This document shows positions 25,531 to 35,143 of a stretch of DNA of 64,000 bases, one piece after another. The stretch's first letter is position 1, and each line of letters opens with the position of its first letter. The position numbers and the translations under genes were made by a program. The notes beneath the pieces are model-generated. The model did not search any database and was not told the origin of the DNA. It was given only the letters and a program-made list of their open reading frames with translations. The DNA comes from Ptiloglossa arizonensis (taxonomy: Eukaryota; Arthropoda; Insecta; Hymenoptera; Colletidae): contig NW_027478790.1 in assembly GCF_051014685.1 (NCBI RefSeq), positions 186,001 through 250,000 on the forward strand. The letters are read 5' to 3'.

Positions 25531-27627
25531 CCATTCCGCAAAATTTCTGTTGCATCTGAAAGTAGAAACTCGCCCGATTACAACGGTAGGTGTACTTCTC
25601 CCCTAGGCCATTCTAGTTACTCGTTTCGAGCATCAGAACTGCGAAAATTTTGAGTTTCTCAAGCGTTTCTTACCTCCAAACTGCCATATCTCGCGAACGG
25701 AATGACCAATCCCCAAAATTTCTGTTGCATCTGAAAGTAGAAACTCGCCCGATTACATCGGTATGCGTACTTTTCCCCTAGGCCGTTCTAGTTATTCGTT
25801 TCGAGCATCAGAACTGCGAAAATTTTGATTTTCTCAAGCGTTTCTTACCTCCAAACTGCCACATCTCGCAAACGGATTGACAAATCCGCAAAATTTCTGT
25901 TGCATCTGAAAGTAGAAACTCGCCCGATTACAACGGTACGTGTAGTTTTCCACTAGGCCGTTCTAGTTATTCGTTTCGAGCATCAGACTGCGAAAATGTT
26001 GAGTTTCTCAAGCGTTTCTTACCTGCAAACTGCCATATCTCGCGAACGGATTGACCAATCCGCAAAATTTCTGTTGCATCTGAAAGTAGAAACACGCCCG
26101 ATTACAGCGGTATGTGTAGTTTTCCCCTAGGCCGTTCCCGTTATTCATTTCGAGCATCATAACTGCGAAAATTTTGAGTTTCTCAAGCGTTTCTTACATC
26201 CAAACGGCCATATCTCGCGAACGGATTGACCAATCCGCAAAATTTGTGTTGCTTCTGAAAGTAGAAACTCGCCCGATTACAACGGTGTGCGTACTTCTCC
26301 CCTAGGCCGTTCTAGTCATTCGTTTCGAGCATCAGAAATGCGAAAATTTTGAGTTTCTCAAGCGTTTCTTACCTCCAAACTGCCATATCTCGCGAACGGA
26401 TTGACCAATCCGCAAAATTTCTGTTGCATCTGAAAGTAGAAACTCGCCCGATTACAACGGTACGTGTAGTTTTCCCCTAGGCCGTTCTAGTTATTCGTTT
26501 CGAGCATCAGAACTGCAAAAATTTTGAGTTTCTCAAGCGTTTCTTACCTCCAAACTGCCATATCTCGCGAACGGATTGCCCAATCCGCAAAATTTCTGTT
26601 GCATCTGAAAGTAGAAACTCGCCCGATTACAACGGTAGGTGTAGTTTTCCCCTAGGCCGTCCTAGTTACTCGTTTCGAGCATCAGAACTGCGAAAATTTT
26701 GAGTTTCTCAAGCGTTTCTTACCTCCAAACTGCCATATCTCGCGAACGGATTGACCAATCCGCAAAATTTCTGTTGCATCTGAAAGTAGAAACTCGCCCG
26801 ATTACAACGGTACGTGTAGTTTTCCCCTAGGCCGTTCTAGTTATTCGTTTCGAGCATCAGACTGCGAAAATTTTGAGTTTCTCAAGCGTTTCTTACCTCC
26901 GAACTGCCATATCTCGCGAACGGATTGACCAATCCGCAAAATTTCTGTTGCATCTGAAAGTAGAAACTCGCCCGATTACAACGGTAGGTGTAGTTTTCCC
27001 CTAGGCCGTTCTAGTTACTCGTTTCGAGCATCAGAACTGCGAAAATTTTGAGTTTCTCAAGCGTTTCTTACCTCCAAACTGCCATATCTCGCGAACGGAT
27101 TGACCAATCCGCAAAATTTCTGTTGCATCTGAAAGTAGAAACTCGCCCGATTACAACGGTACGTGTAGTTTTCCCCTAGGCCGTTCTAGTTATTCGTTTC
27201 GAGCATCAGACTGCGAAAATTTTGAGTTTCTCAAGCGTTTCTTACTTCCAAACTGCCATATCTCGCGAACGGATTGACCAATCCGCAAAATTTCTGTTGC
27301 ATCTGAAAGTAGAAACACGCCCAATTACAGCGGTATGTGCAGTTTTCCCCTAGGCCGTTCCAGTTATTCATTTCGAGCATCATAACTGCGAAAATTTTGA
27401 GTTTCTCAAGCGTTTCTTATATCCAAACGGCCATATCTCGCGAACGGATTGACCAATCCGCAAAATTTCTGTTGCTTCTGAATGTAGAAACTCGCCCGAT
27501 TACAACGGTAGGTGTAGTTTTCCCCTAGGCCGTTCTAGTTACTCGTTTCGAGCATCAGAACTGCGAAAATTTTGAGTTTCTCAAGCGTTTCTTACCTCCA
27601 AACTGCCATATCTCGCGAACGGATTGA
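25531..27627 (+). repeat. 12-mer HOR unit, copy 1 (2,097 bp)
   Basis: Starts at the rare ccattccgc. Order: aggtgtacttctcc with ggccattc; aatgaccaatcccc with tacatcgg and gattttctc; cgcaaacgg with tttccactagg and aaaatgttgag; ctgcaaac class c; class d with tttgtgttgc; class b-like; class a; b; a with ccgaactgcc; b; caattacagcgg / tatgtgcag; acggcc with gcttctgaatg. Confidence 0.87.
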
Positions 27628-28137
27628 CCATTCCGCAAAATTTCTGTTGCATCTGAAAGTAGAAACTCGCCCGATTACAACGGTAGGTGTACTTCTCCCC
27701 TAGGCCATTCTAGTTACTCGTTTCGAGCATCAGAACTGCGAAAATTTTGAGTTTCTCAAGCGTTTCTTACCTCCAAACTGCCATATCTCGCGAACGGAAT
27801 GACCAATCCCCAAAATTTCTGTTGCATCTGAAAGTAGAAACTCGCCCGATTACATCGGTATGCGTACTTTTCCCCTAGGCCGTTCTAGTTATTCGTTTCG
27901 AGCATCAGAACTGCGAAAATTTTGATTTTCTCAAGCGTTTCTTACCTCCAAACTGCCACATCTCGCAAACGGATTGACAAATCCGCAAAATTTCTGTTGC
28001 ATCTGAAAGTAGAAACTCGCCCGATTACAATGGTACGTGTAGTTTTCCACTAGGCCGTTCTAGTTATTCGTTTCGAGCATCAGACTGCGAAAATGTTGAG
28101 TTTCTCAAGCGTTTCTTACCTGCAAACTGCCATATCT

Positions 28138-28312
28138 CGCGAACGGATTGACCAATCCGCAAAATTTCTGTTGCATCTGAAAGTAGAAACACGCCCGATT
28201 ACAGCGGTATGTGTAGTTTTCCCCTAGGCCGTTCCAGTTATTCATTTCGAGCATCATAACTGCGAAAATTTTGAGTTTCTCAAGCGTTTCTTACATCCAA
28301 ACGGCCATATCT
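28138..28312 (+). repeat. Reference monomer, class c (tacagcgg / cataactg)
   Basis: Linked variants: gaaacacgcccgattacagcgg instead of the actcg...caacgg form, tatgtgtag, ttccagttattcatttcg, and cataactgcg. Usually followed by a monomer entered through acatccaaacggcc. First seen near 17.2 kb and common to the right end; I noticed no complete copy in the first 16.5 kb. Sub-variants use tatgtgcag with caattacagcgg (27.3-38.7 kb) or tatgtgttg (41.5-63.3 kb). Confidence 0.9.
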
Positions 28313-28487
28313 CGCGAACGGATTGACCAATCCGCAAAATTTGTGTTGCTTCTGAAAGTAGAAACTCGCCCGATTACAACGGTGTGCGTACTTCTCCCCT
28401 AGGCCGTTCTAGTCATTCGTTTCGAGCATCAGAAATGCGAAAATTTTGAGTTTCTCAAGCGTTTCTTACCTCCAAACTGCCATATCT
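28313..28487 (+). repeat. Reference monomer, class d (gcttctgaaag / gtgtgcgtac)
   Basis: Carries ttgcttctgaaag instead of ttgcatctgaaag, cggtgtgcgtacttctcc, and tagtcattcg. It follows class c in most HOR units. A relative with gcttctgaaag and an acatccaaacggcc entry, but tatgcgtac, stands alone at ~6.6-6.8 kb in the left domain. Confidence 0.88.
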
Positions 28488-30758
28488 CGCGAACGGATTG
28501 ACCAATCCGCAAAATTTCTGTTGCATCTGAAAGTAGAAACTCGCCCGATTACAACGGTACGTGTAGTTTTCCCCTAGGCCGTTCTAGTTATTCGTTTCGA
28601 GCATCAGAACTGCGAAAATTTTGAGTTTCTCAAGCGTTTCTTACCTCCAAACTGCCATATCTCGCGAACGGATTGACCAATCCGCAAAATTTCTGTTGCA
28701 TCTGAAAGTAGAAACTCGCCCTATTACAACGGTAGGTGTAGTTTTCCCCTAGGCCGTTCTAGTTACTCGTTTCGAGCATCAGAACTGCGAAAATTTTGAG
28801 TTTCTCAAGCGTTTCTTACCTCCAAACTGCCATATCTCGCGAACGGATTGACCAATCCGCAAAATTTCTGTTGCATCTGAAAGTAGAAACTCGCCCGATT
28901 ACAACGGTACGTGTAGTTTTCCCCTAGGCCGTTCTAGTTATTCGTTTCGAGCATCAGACTGCGAAAATTTTGAGTTTCTCAAGCGTTTCTTACCTCCAAA
29001 CTGCCATATCTCGCGAACGGATTGACCAATCCGCAAAATTTCTGTTGCATCTGAAAGTAGAAACTCGCCCGATTACAACGGTACGTGTAGTTTTCCCCTA
29101 GGCCGTTCTAGTTATTCGTTTCGAGCATCAGACTGCGAAAATTTTGAGTTTCTCAAGCGTTTCTTACCTCCAAACTGCCATATCTCGCGAACGGATTGAC
29201 CAATCCGCAAAATTTCTGTTGCATCTGAAAGTAGAAACACGCCCAATTACAGCGGTATGTGCAGTTTTCCCCTAGGCCGTTCCAGTTATTCATTTCGAGC
29301 ATCATAACTGCGAAAATTTTGAGTTTCTCAAGCGTTTCTTACATCCAAACGGCCATATCTCGCGAACGGATTGACCAATCCGCAAAATTTCTGTTGCTTC
29401 TGAAAGTAGAAACTCGCCCGATTACAACGGTAGGTGTAGTTTTCCCCTAGGCCGTTCTAGTTACTCGTTTCGAGCATCAGAACTGCGAAAATTTTGAGTT
29501 TCTCAAGCGTTTCTTACCTCCAAACTGCCATATCTCGCGAACGGATTGACCATTCCGCAAAATTTCTGTTGCATCTGAAAGTAGAAACTCGCCCGATTAC
29601 AACGGTAGGTGTACTTTTCCCCTAGGGCGTTCTAGTTATTCGTTTCGAGCATCAGAACTGCGAAAATTTTGATTTTCTCAAGCGTTTCTTACCTCCAAAC
29701 TGCCACATCTCGCTAACGGATTGACAAATCCGCAAAATTTCTGTTGCATCTGAAAGTAGAAACTCGCCCGATTACAACGGTACGTGTAGTTTTCCACTAG
29801 GCCGTTCTAGTTATTCGTTTCGAGCATCAGACTGCGAAAATGTTGAGTTTCTCAAGCGTTTCTTACCTGCAAACTGCCATATCTCGCGAACGGATTGACC
29901 AATCCGCAAAATTTCTGTTGCATCTGAAAGTAGAAACACGCCCGATTACAGCGGTATGTGTAGTTTTCCCCTAGGCCGTTCCAGTTATTCATTTCGAGCA
30001 TCATAACTGCGAAAATTTTGAGTTTCTCAAGCGTTTCTTACATCCAAACGGCCATATCTCGCGAACGGATTGACCAATCCGCAAAATTTGTGTTGCTTCT
30101 GAAAGTAGAAACTCGCCCGATTACAACGGTGTGCGTACTTCTCCCCTCGGCCGTTCTAGTCATTCGTTTCGAGCATCAGAAATGCGAAAATTTTGAGTTT
30201 CTCAAGCGTTTCTTACCTCCAAACTGCCATATCTCGCGAACGGATTGACCAATCCGCAAAATTTCTGTTGCATCTGAAAGTAGAAACTCGCCCGATTACA
30301 ACGGTACGTGTAGTTTTCCCCTAGGCCGTTCTAGTTATTCGTTTCGAGCATCAGAACTGCGAAAATTTTGAGTTTCTCAAGCGTTTCTTACCTCCAAACT
30401 GCCATATCTCGCGAACGGATTGACCAATCCGAAAAATTTCTGTTGCATCTGAAAGTAGAAACTCGCCCGATTACAACGGTAGGTGTAGTTTTCCCCTAGG
30501 CCGTTCTAGTTACTCGTTTCGAGCATCAGAACTGCGAAAATTTTGAGTTTCTCAAGCGTTTCTTACCTCCAAACTGCCATATCTCGCGAACGGATTGACC
30601 AATCCGCAAAATTTCTGTTGCATCTGAAAGTAGAAACTCGCCCGATTACAACGGTACGTGTAGTTTTCCCCTAGGCCGTTCTAGTTATTCGTTTCGAGCA
30701 TCAGACTGCGAAAATTTTGAGTTTCTCAAGCGTTTCTTACCTCCAAACTGCCATATCT

Positions 30759-30933
30759 CGCGAACGGATTGACCAATCCGCAAAATTTCTGTTGCATCTG
30801 AAAGTAGAAACTCGCCCGATTACAACGGTAGGTGTAGTTTTCCCCTAGGCCGTTCTAGTTACTCGTTTCGAGCATCAGAACTGCGAAAATTTTGAGTTTC
30901 TCAAGCGTTTCTTACCTCCAAACTGCCATATCT
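30759..30933 (+). repeat. Reference monomer, class a (175 bp)
   Basis: Typical monomer of the commonest class. Diagnostic text: aggtgtagttttcccc at 72-87, ttactcgtttcg at 101-112, cagaactgcgaaaa at 118-131. GC is 78/175; C=44, G=34, CpG=12. NruI (TCGCGA, spanning 175/1-5) and AvrII (CCTAGG, 86-91) palindromes occur once per monomer and should give a ladder on digestion. Class a occurs throughout the array and usually stands immediately before a class b monomer. Confidence 0.93.
30765..30780. other. 16-bp dyad (inverted repeat) in each monomer
   Basis: CGGATTG-AC-CAATCCG gives perfect 7-bp arms around a 2-bp centre at monomer positions 7-22; this entry marks one example. The gatcaatcc variant makes all 16 bp self-complementary. 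Variants gaccgatcc, gacaaatcc, gactaatcc and gatcgacc each break one pair; class g breaks two; the 171-bp monomer destroys it. Short dyads are reported as enriched in centromeric satellites lacking a CENP-B box (established literature); function here is inference. Confidence 0.7.
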
Positions 30934-31107
30934 CGCGAACGGATTGACCAATCCGCAAAATTTCTGTTGCATCTGAAAGTAGAAACTCGCCCGATTACAA
31001 CGGTACGTGTAGTTTTCCCCTAGGCCGTTCTAGTTATTCGTTTCGAGCATCAGACTGCGAAAATTTTGAGTTTCTCAAGCGTTTCTTACCTCCAAACTGC
31101 CATATCT
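30934..31107 (+). repeat. Reference monomer, class b (174 bp)
   Basis: Differs from class a by acgtgtag in place of aggtgtag, ttattcg in place of ttactcg, and cagactgcg in place of cagaactgcg. Loss of one A makes it 174 bp. In the left domain the same class carries gcgaatattttgag instead of gcgaaaattttgag. The one-base deletion is shared by nearly all class b copies from base 1 to 63.2 kb, so it predates the spread of this class. Confidence 0.92.
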
Positions 31108-32169
31108 CGCGAACGGATTGACCAATCCGCAAAATTTCTGTTGCATCTGAAAGTAGAAACTCGCCCGATTACAACGGTAGGTGTAGTTTTCCCCTAGGCC
31201 GTTCTAGTTACTCGTTTCGAGCATCAGAACTGCGAAAATTTTGAGTTTCTCAAGCGTTTCTTACCTCCAAACTGCCATATCTCGCGAACGGATTGACCAA
31301 TCCGCAAAATTTCTGTTGCATCTGAAAGTAGAAACTCGCCCGATTACAACGGTACGTGTAGTTTTCCCCTAGGCCGTTCTAGTTATTCGTTTCGAGCATC
31401 AGACTGCGAAAATTTTGAGTTTCTCAAGCGTTTCTTACCTCCGAACTGCCATATCTCGCGAACGGATTGACCAATCCGCAAAATTTCTGTTGCATCTGAA
31501 AGTAGAAACTCGCCCGATTACAACGGTAGGTGTAGTTTTCCCCTAGGCCGTTCTAGTTACTCGTTTCGAGCATCAGAACTGCGAAAATTTTGAGTTTCTC
31601 AAGCGTTTCTTACCTCCAAACTGCCATATCTCGCGAACGGATTGACCAATCCGCAAAATTTCTGTTGCATCTGAAAGTAGAAACTCGCCCGATTACAACG
31701 GTACGTGTAGTTTTCCCCTAGGCCGTTCTAGTTATTCGTTTCGAGCATCAGACTGCGAAAATTTTGAGTTTCTCAAGCGTTTCTTACCTGCAAACTGCCA
31801 TATCTCGCGAACGGATTGACCAATCCGCAAAATTTCTGTTGCATCTGAAAGTAGAAACACGCCCAATTACAGCGGTATGTGCAGTTTTCCCCTAGGCCGT
31901 TCCAGTTATTCATTTCGAGCATCATAACTGCGAAAATTTTGAGTTTCTCAAGCGTTTCTTACATCCAAACGGCCATATCTCGCGAACGGATTGACCAATC
32001 CGCAAAATTTCTGTTGCTTCCGAAAGTAGAAACTCGCCCGATTACAACGGTAGGTGTAGTTTTCCCCTAGGCCGTTCTAGTTACTCGTTTCGAGCATCAG
32101 AACTGCGAAAATTTTGAGTTTCTCAAGCGTTTCTTACCTCCAAACTGCCATATCTCGCGAACGGATTGA

Positions 32170-35143
32170 CCAATACGCAAAATATCTGTTGCATCTGAAA
32201 GTAGAAACACGCCCGATTACATCGGTATGTGTAGTTTTCCCCTAGGCCATTCCAGTTATTCATTTCGAGCATCATAACTGCGAAAATTTTGAGTTTCTCA
32301 AGCGTTTCTTACATCCAAACGGCCATATCTCGGGAACGGATTGACCAATCCACAAAATTTCTGTTGCTTCTGAAAGTAGAAACTCGCTCGATTACAACGG
32401 TATGCGCACTTTTCCCCTACGCCGTTCTAGTTATTCGTGTCGAGCATCAGAACTGCGAAAATTTTGAGTTTCTCAAGCGTTTCTTACCTCCAAACTGCCA
32501 CATCTCGCAAACGGATTGACCAATCCGCAAAATTTCTGTTGCATCTGAAAGTAGAAACTCGCCCGATTACAACGGTAGGTGTAGTTTTCCCCTAGGCCGT
32601 TCTAGTTACTCGTTTCGAGCATCATAACTGCGAAAATTTTGAGTTTCTCAAGCGTTTCTTACCTCCAAACTGCCATATCTCGCGAACGGATTGACCAATA
32701 CGCAAAATTTCTGTTGCATCTGAAAGTAGAAACACGCCCGATTACAGCGGTATGTGTAGTTTTCCCCTAGGCCGTTCCAGTTATTCATTTCGAGCATCAT
32801 AACTGCGAAAATTTTGAGTTTCTCAAGCGTTTCTTACATCCAAACGGCCATATCTCGCGAAAGGATTGACCAATCCGCAAAATTTCTGTTGCTTCTGAAA
32901 GTAGAAACTCGCCCGATTACAACGGTGTGCGTACTTCTCCCCTAGGCCGTTCTAGTCATTCGTTTCGAGCATCAGAACTGCGAAAATTTTGAGTTTCTCA
33001 AGCGTTTCTTACCTCCAAACTGCCATATCACGCGAACGGATTGACAAATCCGCAAAATTTCTGTTGCTTCTGAAAGTAGAAACTCGCTCGATTACAACGG
33101 TATGCGCACTTTTCCCCTACGCCGTTCTAGTTATTCGTGTCGAGCATCAGAACTGCGAAAATTTTGAGTTTCTCAAGCGTTTCTTACCTCCAAACTGCCA
33201 CATCTCGCAAACGGATTGACCAATCCGCAAAATTTCTGTTGCATCTGAAAGTAGAAACTCGCCCGATTACAACGGTAGGTGTAGTTTTCCCCTAGGCCGT
33301 TCTAGTTACTCGTTTCGAGCATCAGAACTGCGAAAATTTTGAGTTTCTCAAGCGTTTCTTACCTCCAAACTGCCATATCTCGCGAACGGATTGACCAATA
33401 CGCAAAATTTCTGTTGCATCTGAAAGTAGAAACACGCCCGATTACAGCGGTATGTGTAGTTTTCCCCTAGGCCGTTCCAGTTATTCATTTCGAGCATCAT
33501 AACTGCGAAAATTTTGAGTTTCTCAAGCGTTTCTTACATCCAAACGGCCATATCTCGCGAAAGGATTGACCAATCCGCAAAATTTCTGTTGCTTCTGAAA
33601 GTAGAAACTCGCCCGATTACAACGGTGTGCGTACTTCTCCCCTAGGCCGTTCTAGTCATTCGTTTCGAGCATCAGAACTGCGAAAATTTTGAGTTTCTCA
33701 AGCGTTTCTTACCTCCAAACTGCCATATCACGCGAACGGATTGACAAATCCGCAAAATTTCTGTTGCATCTGAAAGTAGAAACTCGCCCGATTACAACGG
33801 TACGTGTAGTTTTCCCCTGGGCCGTTCTAGTTATTCGTTTCGAGCATCAGACTGCGAAAATTTTGAGTTTCTCAAGCTTTTCTGACCTCCAAACTGCCAT
33901 ATCTCGCGAACGGATTGACCAATCCGCAAAATTTCTGTTGCATCTGAAAGTAGAAACACGCCCGATTACAGCGGTATGTGTAGTTTTCCCCTAGGTCGTT
34001 CCAGTTATTCATTTCGAGCATCATAACTGCGAAAATTTTGAATTTCTCAAGCGTTTCTTACCTCCAAACTGCCACATCTCGCGAACGGATTGACCAATCC
34101 ACAAAATTACTGTTGCTTCTGAAAGTAGAAACTCGCTCGATTACAACGGTATGCGCACTTTTCCCCTAGGCCGTTCTAGTTATTCGTGTCGAGCATCAGA
34201 ACTGCGAAAATTTTGAGTTTCTCAAGCGTTTCTTACCTCCAAACTGCCACATCTCGCAAACGGATTGACCAATCCGCAAAATTTCTGTTGCATCTGAAAG
34301 TAGAAACTCGCCCGATTACAACGGTAGGTGTAGTTTTCCCCTAGGCCGTTCTAGTTACTCGTTTCGAGCATCAGAACTGCGAAAATTTTGAGTTTCTCAA
34401 GCGTTTCTTACCTCCAAACTGCCATATCTCGCGAACGGATTGACCAATACGCAAAATTTCTGTTGCATCTGAAAGTAGAAACACGCCCAATTACAGCGGT
34501 ATGTGCAGTTTTCCCCTAGGCCGTTCCAGTTATTCATTTCGAGCATCATAACTGCGAAAATTTTGAGTTTCTCAAGCGTTTCTTACATCCAAACGGCCAT
34601 ATCTCGCGAACGGATTGACCAATCCGCAAAATTTCTGTTGCTTCCGAAAGTAGAAACTCGCCCGATTACAACGGTAGGTGTAGTTTTCCCCTAGGCCGTT
34701 CTAGTTACTCGTTTCGAGCATCAGAACTGCGAAAATTTTGAGTTTCTCAAGCGTTTCTTACCTCCAAACTGCCATATCTCGCGAACGGATTGACCAATAC
34801 GCAAAATTTCTGTTGCATCTGAAAGTAGAAACACGCCCAATTACAGCGGTATGTGCAGTTTTCCCCTAGGCCGTTCCAGTTATTCATTTCGAGCATCATA
34901 ACTGCGAAAATTTTGAGTTTCTCAAGCGTTTCTTACATCCAAACGGCCATATCTCGCGAACGGATTGACCAATCCGCAAAATTTCTGTTGCTTCCGAAAG
35001 TAGAAACTCGCCCGATTACAACGGTAGGTGTAGTTTTCCCCTAGGCCGTTCTAGTTACTCGTTTCGAGCATCAGAACTGCGAAAATTTTGAGTTTCTCAA
35101 GCGTTTCTTACCTCCAAACTGCCATATCTCGCGAACGGATTGA
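32170..35143 (+). repeat. 17-mer HOR unit, copy 1 (2,974 bp), with internal duplications
   Basis: Starts at ccaatacgcaaaatatctg, a mark seen again at 35,144 and 38,291. Contains a 700-bp 4-mer step (class e at ~32.4 and ~33.1 kb; cacgcg monomers at ~33.0 and ~33.7 kb), the rare caagcttttctgacc (33,873), and a doubled 350-bp dimer at 34,441-35,140. The gaccaatacgc variant occurs only between 32.1 and 39.9 kb. Confidence 0.85.
34441..35140 (+). repeat. 350-bp dimer in two tandem copies
   Basis: tgaccaatacgcaaaatttc at 34,441 recurs at 34,791. Each dimer has a caattacagcgg / tatgtgcag monomer and an acggcc monomer with gcttccgaaag and aggtgtag. I see no difference between the two copies. Confidence 0.93.

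Larger units (their letters stand above)
27628..29549 (+). repeat. 11-mer form of the same HOR, copy 2 (1,922 bp)
   Basis: Same order as copy 1 (gattttctc at 25,827 and 27,924, offset 2,097), but with one fewer monomer in the a/b tract, where two b monomers are adjacent (28.9 and 29.08 kb). Private change: tacaatggtacgtg near 28,027. Confidence 0.87.
30481..31876 (+). repeat. a/b dimer (349 bp) in four tandem copies, nested in the HOR
   Basis: aggtgtag starts at 30,481, 30,830, 31,179 and 31,528, spacing exactly 349 (175 + 174). The last dimer carries ccgaactgcc, also found in the second dimer of copy 1 (~26.9 kb), so the extra dimers were added to its left. Confidence 0.92.
29550..32169 (+). 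repeat. 15-mer form of the same HOR, copy 3 (2,620 bp)
   Basis: Same order, with two changes. The aatgacc monomer is lost by fusion, so aggtgtacttttcc and gggcgttc join straight to the gattttctc monomer (29,671). The internal a/b dimer is expanded to four. It ends with the caattacagcgg and acggcc monomers as in the other copies. Confidence 0.86.

Noticed and set aside
30759..30933. CENP-B box-like match (minus strand of cccgattacaacggt)
   Set aside because: Aligning to nTTCGnnnnAnnCGGGn gives 7 of 9 fixed bases, with the first two (TT) wrong. A match this good is expected about 0.5 times by chance in a 175-bp monomer on both strands, so it is not support for a CENP-B site.
30759..30933. Pol III B-box-like gtttcgagcat (possible tRNA- or SINE-derived monomer)
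   Set aside because: The TTCGA core matches but the following CC is absent, and there is no convincing A box at a suitable distance, no cloverleaf and no poly-T or A-rich tail.
30759..30933. Monomer as an ancient dimer of a ~100-bp or ~88-bp half-unit
   Set aside because: The two A4T3/A4T4 regions share only short text (gcaaaattt versus gcgaaaatttt); flanking bases do not align beyond a few positions.
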